This document shows, in pieces, positions 7,095 to 14,421 of a stretch of DNA of 14,421 bases. The stretch is taken from NCBI GenBank assembly GCA_011620705.1, contig WOYR01000003.1:1-14421 (forward strand), read 5' to 3'. Position 1 is the first letter of the stretch. Each line of letters starts with the position of its first letter. Under the pieces are notes generated by a model. That model saw only the letters and a program-made list of their open reading frames with translations. It was not told where the DNA came from and searched no databases. This DNA comes from Microbacteriaceae bacterium. Lineage in GTDB: Bacteria > Actinomycetota > Actinomycetes > Actinomycetales > Microbacteriaceae. Position numbers and translations under genes: made by a program.

Positions 7095-7120
7095 GGCACT
7101 CAGCAGGAAGGGGTTCTCGC

Positions 7121-7927
7121 TCATCGGCTGCCCTGGCCCGGTTCTCCCGGCGGCAGCAGCTCGAGGATCACCAGGTCATCGCGGGTCACGAGCCGGGTCG
7201 CGATCGCGTACTCGACCAGGCGCAGTCGGCGGTTGGTCGCCAGCTTGTCGCGGCCTCCGCGCAGGCCGGTCACGCCGATCCGGTCGAGCTTGTCGCAGAC
7301 GTTGTCGAGCTTGCGGTTGAAGGCGGTGAGCGTCCAGCCGAGGCGGATCGCCGCCTCCCCCGAGCTCGGGATCTCGCCGTGGCCGGCCGCGCTCTGCCGC
7401 AGCAGCGGTTCGGCCAGCGCGACGATCAGCTGCCGCTGGCTCGTGGTGAGCGGCACGTGGCCGATCGTCTCGTCGCCGCCTCCGGAGAACGACTCGCGGG
7501 AGACCGGCGACACGGCAGGCCCGTAGAACCCGCCGGCGGTGTGGATCGTGAGCTCATAGCTGGTGGATCCGGCGCCGAACACGATGTGCACCTGCTCGAA
7601 CACCAGGGGCAGCCGCGCACCGGGGGCGAGGCGCGCCTGCACCTGGCCGCTGGCATCCGTCACCGTCGCGGTCAGCAGGCTGCCGACGTTCTCGAGCCAC
7701 CAGAGCCCCGACTCGGCTCGGAGGCGCAGGAACCGCCGGTGGAGATAGGGATTGTCATCGACGCTCAGATCGGACTCCCGGCCGATCGAGAACTCGCTGC
7801 CCGGCTCGACGACGTGCTCGGCATCGCCGTACACGACGCGGAGCGCGCGCAGCGGCGGCGGCGCGGTCACCGCATCGAACTGCGCGCTGTCGCGGTGCGC
7901 CCCCCTCTCGCGGCTGGTATCGGGCAT
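7121..7927 (-). CDS. FHA-like domain protein with helical C-terminal (winged-helix-like) domain
   Basis: The 268-residue protein opens with a polar segment (1-25). An FHA-like beta fold follows at about 28-128: FSIGRESDL (46-54), NPYLHRRFLRLR (59-70) and LWWLENVGS (75-83). The C-terminal part (about 158-250) is helix-rich: TTSQRQLIVALAEPLL resembles the first helix, and WTLTAFNRKLDNVCDKL the recognition helix, of a winged-helix domain. Canonical FHA phosphothreonine contacts are altered. The SxxH position reads HRRF, and the NGT block is LLT. R50 of the GR motif remains. ATG 7925-7927 starts eight bases after the preceding FHA gene, so the two are co-transcribed and may interact. No membrane segment is seen. 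I do not know the ligand; DNA binding is not demonstrated. Confidence 0.8.
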   Translation of the reverse strand: MPDTSRERGAHRDSAQFDAVTAPPPLRALRVVYGDAEHVVEPGSEFSIGRESDLSVDDNPYLHRRFLRLRAESGLWWLENVGSLLTATVTDASGQVQARLAPGARLPLVFEQVHIVFGAGSTSYELTIHTAGGFYGPAVSPVSRESFSGGGDETIGHVPLTTSQRQLIVALAEPLLRQSAAGHGEIPSSGEAAIRLGWTLTAFNRKLDNVCDKLDRIGVTGLRGGRDKLATNRRLRLVEYAIATRLVTRDDLVILELLPPGEPGQGSR

Positions 7928-7935
7928 CGGCGCGC

Positions 7936-8955
7936 CTAGTCCTCCCGCACCACGAAGGTGGTGCCGCCGCCCAGATCGATGAGCGTGCCGGGCAGCACGA
8001 CGGTGGGCTCGGAGGCGCGCAGTCTGCGCGGCGCAGCACCGGGCAGCGTGATGAGGGTGCCGTTCTTCGAGCCAAGATCGGTGACCACGACGGCCTCTCC
8101 TTCGACATCGACCCGCAGGTGGGTGCGCGAGATGTCGGGATCGTCGGCGATGGTGAGCAGGCGGGGCTCCAGCCCGCGCGAGGCCGCGGCGGCCGTCGGC
8201 GAGCGGCCGATGAGCACGGGGCGGCCCAGGGGTTCGCGCGAGCCGTCGGAGCGCTCCAGATGCAGGGCGAGGACGGGCGCCGGGACGGGCGCAGGCCCTG
8301 AGGCGCCGGGCGGGACGGGCGCCGGCTCCCCCGGCATCGCCGCCGCACGCCCGGCCGGCCCGAGATCCCCGGCGAGCACCGTCCGCCCGTCGTGGTCGCC
8401 CGGGCGCTGCGGATCGGGGTTCGGGATCCGGATGGCCGCCCCCGCCTGCGTGCGGTAGACGGTGTCGCCGAACAGGAAGTCGTATGCCTCCGGGTCCGGA
8501 TCGGCTTGCACGCCCTCCGGGTCCGGATGCGGCGCCAGCGTGCTTCCGGCGGGCTCGGAGGCCGCCCCCGCCCCGAGCAGCACCCCCCAGCTGGAACCCG
8601 GCACCGTCAACCGCACGCTTCGCACGCCTTCCAGCACCCGCTCGGTCCAGGTGGCCATGCCGGCTCCCGAGAACGTCGTCTCGGTCCCTGCGATGCCCGC
8701 GGTCACGGCGGCCTCCCCCCGCAGCACCACCCGGAGCGCTGCGGCGTCGCCGTCGAGCAGCGCGAACGAGGGCGCGCTCGCGATCCCGGCATCCAGCAGC
8801 GACTCGAGCGCCCAGCGGAATCCATCGGCACCTGCCAATCGCACCGTCAGCTCCGCCGCCCTGCCGGCCTCGGTCGCGGGCAGCGCCAGCACGCTCCTCG
8901 GCGCGACGACGAGCAGCCAGGCATCCGCCGCGGACGGGAACGACTGCACGATCAA
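7936..8955 (-). CDS. Protein with C-terminal FHA domain
   Basis: The 339-residue protein has an unrecognised alpha/beta N-terminal region (about 1-130) and an acidic then Pro/Ala-rich linker (about 135-230). A canonical FHA domain follows (about 232-337): LIGR (248-251), SRTH (276-279) and SKNGT (296-300). All core phosphothreonine-binding residues are present, so it should recognise phosphorylated threonine on a partner. The start is TTG 8955, with AGGAG six bases upstream. The GTG two codons later is the only close alternative, and an in-frame TAG upstream excludes a longer form. The linker contains a 9-residue near-duplication (PDPEGVQAD / PDPEAYDFL). The gene follows the transglutaminase-like gene by 44 bases. 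No kinase or PP2C phosphatase gene is next to it here. Confidence 0.85.
   Translation of the reverse strand: MIVQSFPSAADAWLLVVAPRSVLALPATEAGRAAELTVRLAGADGFRWALESLLDAGIASAPSFALLDGDAAALRVVLRGEAAVTAGIAGTETTFSGAGMATWTERVLEGVRSVRLTVPGSSWGVLLGAGAASEPAGSTLAPHPDPEGVQADPDPEAYDFLFGDTVYRTQAGAAIRIPNPDPQRPGDHDGRTVLAGDLGPAGRAAAMPGEPAPVPPGASGPAPVPAPVLALHLERSDGSREPLGRPVLIGRSPTAAAASRGLEPRLLTIADDPDISRTHLRVDVEGEAVVVTDLGSKNGTLITLPGAAPRRLRASEPTVVLPGTLIDLGGGTTFVVRED
8487..8528. repeat. 15-bp direct repeat within the FHA gene linker
   Basis: cctccgggtccggat occurs at 8487-8501 and 8514-8528, a 27-bp period equal to nine codons. It encodes the repeated PDPE segment in the low-complexity linker and probably reflects in-frame slippage or duplication. 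Confidence 0.75.
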
Positions 8956-8999
8956 CGGGTTCTCCTCATCTTCGGCCTCGTTCTATCTTGACCGGTCGA

Positions 9000-11417
9000 T
9001 CACGCCCGCGGGCGCGTGTCGTCCCACTCTGGGGACAGTCCGACTGGCCCCAGTTCGCGGGTCCGCCCGTCCACTCGGCCTGCCGAGCCGGGCCGCTGGG
9101 TCGCCGCGAGCACCGCGACCCTGCGGGCCCAGCGGCTCGCCGCCGCCAGCCGGTACCGGGCGAGCGCTCGCCTCCACCACGGGAGCATGGCGCGGACCGC
9201 GTCGACCGTGGCAGCGACCTCGGCCCAGACGGCATCCACCTCGGCGTCGTCCGGCTCGCGGTCGGAGAAGACCGCCTCATCCGTCCGGCTCGCCAGGGTG
9301 AGCACCGCGTCCGACCCAGCCCCGGGCGCCGGGGCGAGCAGAGGCCGGAGGGCCTCGGCGGTCCGGCGCCGGGTGGCCGCGACCCCCGGCGTCGCGATGC
9401 CCAGCTCGACGGTGCGATCGAGGAGCTCGTCCCAGGCGCCGGCCGCGGCATCCCGATGGCGGGCGGCCGAGCGGCGGCGCCGGGCGCGGCGGCGCTTGAG
9501 CGAGGCGACCACCCACAACGGCACGGCGATCAGCAGCAGCGGGATGCCGGCCCCGAGACCGACGCCGACCGCCCAGCCCGGCAGCTCGAAGGCATCCTCC
9601 GCCTTCTTGTCGCTGTCGTCGATCTGCACATCGGTGACCAGATCGTTCTCATCGTCCTGCGAGCGCGGGGGCTGGCGCAGTTGCGGCTGCGGCTGGGTCT
9701 GCGGCTTGGGCACCTGGTCCTGGGGCACATCGGTCTGCGTCGGGGTGGGCAGGAAGGGGATCCACCCGACGCCCTGGAACGGCACCTCCACCCAGGCCGT
9801 CACGTCGTGACCTGTCACCTCGATGGGGGTGCCGGCCGAGGATTCGGCCCCCGTCACCGCGGGCGCGAAGCCCATCACCACGCGGGCCGGATAGCCGAGG
9901 CTGCGGGCCATGAGCGCCATCGCCGAGGCGTACTGCTCGGCGTCCCCGATCATCGCCGAGCCGGAGAACAGCGCCTCCATGCGGTCGGCGCCGTGCCCGG
10001 CGAGCGACGCTGCCGAGTCGGACGCCGTGCCATGCGAGAGGAAGCCCTGCGTGTGCAGCGTCTGCTCGATGTTGCGCAGCTGCTCGATCGGCGAGCTGGC
10101 GCCGCCGGCGAACTCGGTGGCTTTGGCGGCCACGATGTCAGGGATGTGGTCCGCCGGCCCCAGCGCGAGGTGCGCCGTCGGCACGCCCCGCAGGGTGGCG
10201 TCGTCGTAGTCCGTCTTCTGCAGTACGGCGGTCTCGGTGACCGTGTCGCCCCTGCCCAACCCGGGCAGCAGCACCGCGCTGCCCGTTGCGGCGTTGTAGC
10301 GCAGACCGACCAGCTGCTCGCGGGTCATCCCCTGCAGGGTGAGCGATGTCGGGTAGCCGACCGTCGGGATCCAGACATCGTCGTACGCGGCGATCTTCAG
10401 CGAGATGGTCTGCGTGCCGCCCGGAGTCAGCAGCGGCGGCTTCGGGTACGAGCTGCCGACCAGGACGAAGCTGCCGGAGCCGTCCGCGGCGATCCGCGAT
10501 CCGGCGACCGTCCAGAGGTGGCCGTCGTAGCTGTCCATGGTCGAGAGGCGCAGCAGCTCATCGGGTTCCAGCCCCGTCACGGTGAACAGCGGCGTGTCGA
10601 CTTCGAGCTTGGAGTACTGGCGGAATCCGGCAAGCGGTCCGGCGAACTGCACCGGCTGGAAGGGCGGGACGATCCGCTCGCGCAGCACGAAACGGCTGTC
10701 CGGCCGGGGGGAGAGCGCCGCCCCGGTCAGCGCGCCGACCAGGACGGCGGCCCCGACCACGATGGCGGTTCCGGCGAGGCGGCGGCGCAGCATGCCGGTG
10801 CGCCTGCCGACGTTCATGCTCTCGGCCGTGCTGTGCCGCCGGCCCAGCCAGGTCAGCGCGATCGCGGCGAAGGCGGCGCCGCGCGCGCCCGGGTGGTACG
10901 GCTGCTCGGTGCCGAGCAGGATGCCGGCCAGGTAGAGCAGCGCCGGCCCGATCAGCAGCAGCGCCGCGCGCGGCGCGGTGCGCTTGCGCGGAAGCCATCG
11001 AGTGGCCAAGGTCGTGCCCACCAGCCCGACCAGCCAGGCGGAGAGGTAGGGGACCACCGTGACGTAGTCCGGCAGCTCGACCGGCGGGCGCAGGGTGAGC
11101 AGATCCGACCAGCCCCAGACGGCGCCGATGCCGAGGCTCGCGATGCTGGTCATCGTCGGGACCACGTGGGCGATCGCCTGGGAGGGCACCGCGAGCGCGC
11201 TGCCGAGCAGCACATAGCCGAGCAGCGCGAGGCCGGCCGTGAGCACGGCGCCGAGCCGGAGCGCGCGGGCGGCGAGAGCGGCGCCGGTTCCCACCGCGAG
11301 TCCGCCGACGCCGGCGAGCAGCCAGCCCAGCTGGTGGAAGCTCGTCGCGAAGCCGATGATGCCGATCAGGGCCAGGAGCGCGTGGACGGCGACATCCGTC
11401 CAGTTGCGGGCCGTCAC
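9000..11417 (-). CDS. Transglutaminase-like membrane protein (TgpA-type) lacking the catalytic triad
   Basis: The 805-residue protein has an N-terminal membrane region with about six to eight helices (residues 10-235), an extracytoplasmic domain (about 240-610), one C-terminal helix (about 614-640), then a basic stretch KRRRARRRR and a cytosolic DUF4129-like tail. The transglutaminase core is clear from YASAMALMARSLGYPARVV (496-514), TAWVEV (540-545) and GWIPFLPTP (551-559). The catalytic positions read A493, T540 and L556 where Cys, His and Asp are expected, and the whole protein has no cysteine. A Pro/Gln-rich linker follows (about 557-588). GTG 11417 overlaps the DUF58 stop (GTGA) and has GGAGG just upstream; the frame runs open far beyond it, but only antisense to DUF58 function. 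It is probably a structural or ligand-binding partner of MoxR-DUF58, not an enzyme. Confidence 0.9.
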   Translation of the reverse strand: MTARNWTDVAVHALLALIGIIGFATSFHQLGWLLAGVGGLAVGTGAALAARALRLGAVLTAGLALLGYVLLGSALAVPSQAIAHVVPTMTSIASLGIGAVWGWSDLLTLRPPVELPDYVTVVPYLSAWLVGLVGTTLATRWLPRKRTAPRAALLLIGPALLYLAGILLGTEQPYHPGARGAAFAAIALTWLGRRHSTAESMNVGRRTGMLRRRLAGTAIVVGAAVLVGALTGAALSPRPDSRFVLRERIVPPFQPVQFAGPLAGFRQYSKLEVDTPLFTVTGLEPDELLRLSTMDSYDGHLWTVAGSRIAADGSGSFVLVGSSYPKPPLLTPGGTQTISLKIAAYDDVWIPTVGYPTSLTLQGMTREQLVGLRYNAATGSAVLLPGLGRGDTVTETAVLQKTDYDDATLRGVPTAHLALGPADHIPDIVAAKATEFAGGASSPIEQLRNIEQTLHTQGFLSHGTASDSAASLAGHGADRMEALFSGSAMIGDAEQYASAMALMARSLGYPARVVMGFAPAVTGAESSAGTPIEVTGHDVTAWVEVPFQGVGWIPFLPTPTQTDVPQDQVPKPQTQPQPQLRQPPRSQDDENDLVTDVQIDDSDKKAEDAFELPGWAVGVGLGAGIPLLLIAVPLWVVASLKRRRARRRRSAARHRDAAAGAWDELLDRTVELGIATPGVAATRRRTAEALRPLLAPAPGAGSDAVLTLASRTDEAVFSDREPDDAEVDAVWAEVAATVDAVRAMLPWWRRALARYRLAAASRWARRVAVLAATQRPGSAGRVDGRTRELGPVGLSPEWDDTRPRA

Positions 11418-12682
11418 CGCACCCTCCGCATCAGTTTCGGCAGCTCGCCGAGTTCGCCGATCGTGAGCATGTCGAAGCGCGAGAGCTGCGAGATGCGCGG
11501 CTGCCCGCCGAGCTCGACCCGCAGGCCGAGCAGGCGCGTGCCGGAGCCGACCACCGCCTCGATGGCGCGCAGCTCGGCGATGGGCGTCGCGGAACCGGCG
11601 ACCACCACGAGCACCGACGGAGGCGCCGTGCGCGCCAGCACCCGGCGGATGAACTCGCGCGGGCTCTCGCGCAGACCCGCGACCGGCTCGACCCGGCAGC
11701 TGTCGTCCAGCAGCGCCGTCACGGTGGCGGTGCGCAGTTCGAGGGTCTCGGTGACCACCCGGGCGCGGGTCCTCTCGCGCACCACCTGCGCGCCGACCGA
11801 GGCCATCACCGAGACGGCGAGCTCGAACTCCTCGGCCGCCGGTTGCGCGCCGCCGATCCGGTCGGCCCCTCCTGCGCCTGCGTCCCGCGCGTAGCCCTCG
11901 GCACCGACCAGTTGCGCCAGCACGAGCTCCGAGCGCCGGGTCTCCTGGAACTGCCGCACCATCAGCTGCCCGGTGCGCGCCGTGCTGCGCCAGTGCACGT
12001 AGCGCTGATCGTCGCCCGGCTCGTAGGGGCGCAGCGCATGGAAGGCGAGGTCGTTGTCCGTCAGCGCCGCCGTGACCGCACCCTCCAGATCGCGCACCAG
12101 CCCCGACTGCGATGGCGCCAGCAGGGTGGTGACCGGATGCACGAACAGCTCGACCGGATCCGCCCAGCGCACCCGGCGGCGCAGCAGGCCGAGCTGGTCG
12201 CCGCGCTCCGAGACGGCGGGACCGGCCGTGATCACCGCTCGCCGAGAGGTCGGGACCGCGAACAGCTCCTCGTGCTCTGCCGCCGCCGCGAGCGGCGGGA
12301 TGGCGAACTCCGCCTCGCCGCCTCCGACCGGGAGGTCGAGCCGGGTCGCGCTGCTGCGGCGAGCGCCGGTGTTGCTGACGAGCAGGCGGCCGAATGCGCG
12401 CTCGCCCGCCGTGACGCGGCGGGGGGTCAGTTCGATCCCGACCCGGAAGCTGGCGCGCCCGATGAGGAAGAACGCTCCGATCACCAGACCGGCGGCGAGG
12501 GACGCGCCCAGGTAGAGGAGCTCCGACCAGCCGAGCAGCCACGCCACCGCGCCCGAGGCGATCGCGGCGAGCAGCACGATCCAGCCGAGCGGGCTCACGA
12601 CGGCGACGGCCGGCCCCAGCGCGCGCCGGATCCAGCCGGCGGCGAGCCGGGCGAGTCCGAGCAGGGTGCCGACGACGGTCAC
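11414..12682 (-). CDS. DUF58 domain-containing membrane-anchored protein
   Basis: The 422-residue protein begins with a short amphipathic region and two membrane helices (about 32-52 and 56-75). A beta-rich section follows (about 80-190), then the DUF58 hallmark RPYEPGDDQRYVHWRSTAR (218-236) with GQLMVRQFQE after it. The C-terminal part is a von Willebrand A-like fold of about 170 residues. DUF58 proteins regularly accompany MoxR ATPases and are thought to be their substrates or partners at the membrane; the exact role is unknown. The GTG start overlaps the moxR stop (GTGA), and the gene stop overlaps the next start, indicating tight translational coupling. In the strand where many relatives have an LD metal-site aspartate, this one reads LVLAQLVG (253-260), so metal binding may be lost. 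Confidence 0.9.
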   Translation of the reverse strand: MTVVGTLLGLARLAAGWIRRALGPAVAVVSPLGWIVLLAAIASGAVAWLLGWSELLYLGASLAAGLVIGAFFLIGRASFRVGIELTPRRVTAGERAFGRLLVSNTGARRSSATRLDLPVGGGEAEFAIPPLAAAAEHEELFAVPTSRRAVITAGPAVSERGDQLGLLRRRVRWADPVELFVHPVTTLLAPSQSGLVRDLEGAVTAALTDNDLAFHALRPYEPGDDQRYVHWRSTARTGQLMVRQFQETRRSELVLAQLVGAEGYARDAGAGGADRIGGAQPAAEEFELAVSVMASVGAQVVRERTRARVVTETLELRTATVTALLDDSCRVEPVAGLRESPREFIRRVLARTAPPSVLVVVAGSATPIAELRAIEAVVGSGTRLLGLRVELGGQPRISQLSRFDMLTIGELGELPKLMRRVR

Positions 12683-13647
12683 GGTGCCGCGTAGGCGGGC
12701 GGGGCCACCTCGACGAGGATCCGGTTGACGATCTGCTCGGCGGTGACTCCGGAGAAATCGGACTCCGGGTCGACGATCACGCGGTGCGCGAGCACCGGGA
12801 CGGCCAGATCGCGCACATCGTCCGGGATCACATAGTTGCGCCCAGAGGCCAGAGCCCAGGTCTTCGCCGCGCGGGCCAGCGCGAGCGCGCCGCGCATGCT
12901 GACTCCGAGCGCGACATCCTTGTCGACGCGCGTCGCCGCGACCAGGCGGTTCAGGTAGTCCATCACCGCACGGTCGGCGTGCACCTCGGTGGCGAGCTCC
13001 GCCATCGTCGCGATGCGCGACACCGCGATGATCGGGGTGACCTTCGCGGCGCGGGCGCGGTTCGCGGCATCCATCAGCAGCGCAACGGCGGTGTCGTGAT
13101 CGGGGTAGCCCAGCGAGGTCTTGATCAGGAAGCGGTCGAGCTGCGCCTCGGGCAGCGAGTAGGTCCCCGACTGCTCGACCGGATTCTGGGTCGCGATGAC
13201 CATGAACGGCGAGCCGACCGGATGCCCGACCCCGTCGACCGTGACCACCGCCTCCTCCATCACCTCCAGCAGCGCGCTCTGGGTCTTGGGGCTGGCGCGG
13301 TTGATCTCGTCCGCGAGCAGGATCGAGGCGAACACCGGCCCGGGGTGGAACTCGAACACGCCCTTCTTCTGGTCGTAGACCGAGACGCCGGTGACATCGG
13401 ATGGCAGCAGGTCCGGCGTGAACTGGATGCGCGCCGTCGTGCCGTCGATCGTGTTGGCGAGTGCTTTGGCGAGCACCGTCTTGCCGGTGCCCGGCACGTC
13501 CTCCAGCAGCACATGGCCCCCGCTCAGCATCGCCGCCACCACGAGGCGGATGACGTGCTGCTTGCCGAGGATGGCCTGGTCGACATTGGCGACCAGCTTC
13601 TCGAAGGCCTCGGCGAACCAGGCGGCCTGTTCGGCGGTCACGGGCAT
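12679..13647 (-). CDS. MoxR-family AAA+ ATPase
   Basis: The 322-residue cytoplasmic ATPase shows Walker A GTGKT (53-57), Walker B ILLADE (109-114), the MoxR block INRASPKTQSALLEVMEE (115-132), sensor 1 ATQNP (152-156) and the segment EAQLDRF (167-173) with its arginine. All ATPase landmarks are intact. MoxR proteins act as chaperone-like remodellers, usually for a von Willebrand A-fold partner encoded next to them, here the DUF58 protein. ATG 13647 has GAGGAG about five bases upstream. It follows the fibronectin-III gene by 52 bases with no promoter seen, so co-transcription from further upstream is plausible. It appears to be the only intact enzyme of this cluster. The client process is unknown; cell-envelope maintenance is an inference from the neighbours. 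Confidence 0.95.
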   Translation of the reverse strand: MPVTAEQAAWFAEAFEKLVANVDQAILGKQHVIRLVVAAMLSGGHVLLEDVPGTGKTVLAKALANTIDGTTARIQFTPDLLPSDVTGVSVYDQKKGVFEFHPGPVFASILLADEINRASPKTQSALLEVMEEAVVTVDGVGHPVGSPFMVIATQNPVEQSGTYSLPEAQLDRFLIKTSLGYPDHDTAVALLMDAANRARAAKVTPIIAVSRIATMAELATEVHADRAVMDYLNRLVAATRVDKDVALGVSMRGALALARAAKTWALASGRNYVIPDDVRDLAVPVLAHRVIVDPESDFSGVTAEQIVNRILVEVAPPAYAAP

Positions 13648-13656
13648 GGGATCTCC

Positions 13657-13699
13657 TCGGGTCGGGGCCGGATCGGGGGCGTGCCGGGTCGGGTCGGGG
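13657..13699. repeat. 11-bp direct repeat in the spacer before moxR
   Basis: tcgggtcgggg occurs at 13657-13667 and 13689-13699, filling both ends of the 52-base spacer between the fibronectin-III gene and moxR. The proximal copy abuts the moxR ribosome site. It is low-complexity GC sequence with no evident function. Confidence 0.6.
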
Positions 13700-14421
13700 T
13701 CAGCACGGCGGCGCGTCCCCCCAGCGGGTGGAATGCGATGCGCCGTTGTCGCTCCAGGTGATGATGGTGTTCAGGTCGCCTGCGGTGTTGCGGGCGGTCC
13801 AGGCGCCGGAGGTGGCCGAGCCGCTCGCCGAGCTGAAGTCGATCGTGCTCTGGACGCCGCTGAAGGCGATGTGGTGCGAGCCGGTGCTCCCGCTCCACGC
13901 CACCCCCATCGAATTGCCGCCGCCCAGCGCCCCGCCGTAGCAGAGGCGGATCGAGTACGGGTCGACCGGGGTGACGCTCGCGCTCGCCGAGGAGTTCTGG
14001 CCGGCGCTGGTCGCCGTCACGGTGAAGCTGTAGCTCGTGCCGTACGAGCCGGTGAAGCTGACGCTGCCCGGCGCGGCGACGGTCTGCGTGGAGATCCCGG
14101 TGCCGGAGATCTGGTAGCTCACCGGCTCGGTGCTCGCCGCGGCGCTCCAGCTGTAGGTGACCGTCTGGTAGCTGCTGGTGGCGCCGGCGCCCGGGCTGCC
14201 CGGCTTCGGGATCGCCGAGTTGCTCGAGTTCGAGGGCGTGCTCGTCGCCCCGCCGCTGTTCGTCGCGGTGATCGTGTAGCTGTACGAGGTGCCGACGCGG
14301 CCGGGCAGGGCCGCAGTGGTGACTGCGCCGACGTCCTTCTGCGTTCCGTCGGAGAGCACGATGTGATAGCCGGTGATGGTGCGGCCGTTGCCGTTCGCGC
14401 TCGCCCAGCTGAGGCTGAGGC
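13700..14421 (-). CDS. Secreted-type fibronectin type III protein, C-terminal part (N-terminus beyond the window)
   Basis: The frame is open to the right edge; a GTG at 14359 lies inside a domain and is not the real start. The visible 239 residues hold one fibronectin-III domain (about 1-70, with LSWASANGNGRTITGY and YTITATNSGGAT), a second (about 73-150, with YSWSAAA and YSFTVTATSAG), and a final 87-residue Gly/Ser/Thr-rich domain. That domain has only two cysteines, C160 in RLCYGG and the very last residue in DAPPC. The composition (small polar residues, few charges) is typical of exported surface proteins. No LPXTG or C-terminal anchor is present. As the gene just before moxR it may be the exported partner or client of the cluster. 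A disulfide between the two cysteines is plausible but unproven. Confidence 0.82.
   Translation of the reverse strand, partial: LSLSWASANGNGRTITGYHIVLSDGTQKDVGAVTTAALPGRVGTSYSYTITATNSGGATSTPSNSSNSAIPKPGSPGAGATSSYQTVTYSWSAAASTEPVSYQISGTGISTQTVAAPGSVSFTGSYGTSYSFTVTATSAGQNSSASASVTPVDPYSIRLCYGGALGGGNSMGVAWSGSTGSHHIAFSGVQSTIDFSSASGSATSGAWTARNTAGDLNTIITWSDNGASHSTRWGDAPPC

Noticed and set aside
6944..7099. 52-codon extension of leuC to an upstream start
   Set aside because: Would translate the promoter, leader and attenuator; sequence is Ser/Pro/Arg-rich and unlike LeuC N-termini, while GTG 6943 has a good ribosome site.
8484..11894. 1136-codon plus-strand open frame opposite the FHA, transglutaminase-like and DUF58 genes
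   Set aside because: Spans several real genes on the other strand; length reflects GC bias against stop codons, not coding.
11418..12542. N-terminal 375-codon extension of the transglutaminase-like frame
   Set aside because: Lies in another frame of the DUF58 gene and is Arg/Gly/Pro-rich without domains; GTG 11417 has a ribosome site and GTGA coupling.
13648..13699. Promoter for moxR in the spacer after the fibronectin-III gene
   Set aside because: The 52 bases are almost pure GC with no TAnnnT element; co-transcription is simpler.

Overview
The window is GC-rich DNA with GTG and TTG starts, 4-bp stop/start overlaps and actinobacterial gene families. It most resembles a chromosomal segment of a Microbacteriaceae-type actinobacterium. 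This placement rests on gene content and order as I recall them, not on a database search. Every gene I accept is on the minus strand, so transcription runs from high to low coordinates. Long plus-strand open frames are antisense shadows of GC-rich genes. No tRNA, rRNA, CRISPR array, transposase or integrase was seen, and no gap without a gene exceeds about 180 bases.

Right part (14421 to 7121): a MoxR-type envelope-associated cluster. In transcription order it holds the C-terminal end of a secreted fibronectin-III protein with a terminal two-cysteine domain, a MoxR AAA+ ATPase, a DUF58 protein, an 805-residue multi-spanning transglutaminase-like protein, a protein with a C-terminal FHA domain, and a protein with an N-terminal FHA-like fold plus a helix-rich C-terminus. 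moxR, DUF58 and the transglutaminase-like gene are joined by GTGA overlaps. The transglutaminase-like protein has lost Cys, His and Asp of the triad and contains no cysteine at all. The second FHA-like domain lacks the usual phosphothreonine-binding residues. DUF58 seems to lack the acidic residue of its expected metal-site strand. The cluster therefore looks like a scaffold or sensor machine built partly from pseudoenzymes, with MoxR as its only evident intact catalyst.

Middle (7120 to 4878): leuC and leuD, the two subunits of isopropylmalate isomerase. They are preceded by a strong candidate for a leaderless leucine leader peptide (MQLDRVLLLRRRDEA) placed 7 nt after a TACCCT -10 box. Its leucine codons lie in a segment complementary (10 of 11 bases) to the leuC Shine-Dalgarno region, and the same segment can enter competing hairpins. 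This suggests translational attenuation of leuCD by leucine supply.

Left part (4743 to 1): a Tat-exported metallophosphoesterase of the PPA1498 type sits between leuD and the murA-plsC-gpsA operon. MurA starts peptidoglycan precursor synthesis, GpsA supplies glycerol-3-phosphate, and PlsC acylates lysophosphatidate for phospholipid. This half is thus envelope-building metabolism, cut off inside gpsA at the left edge.
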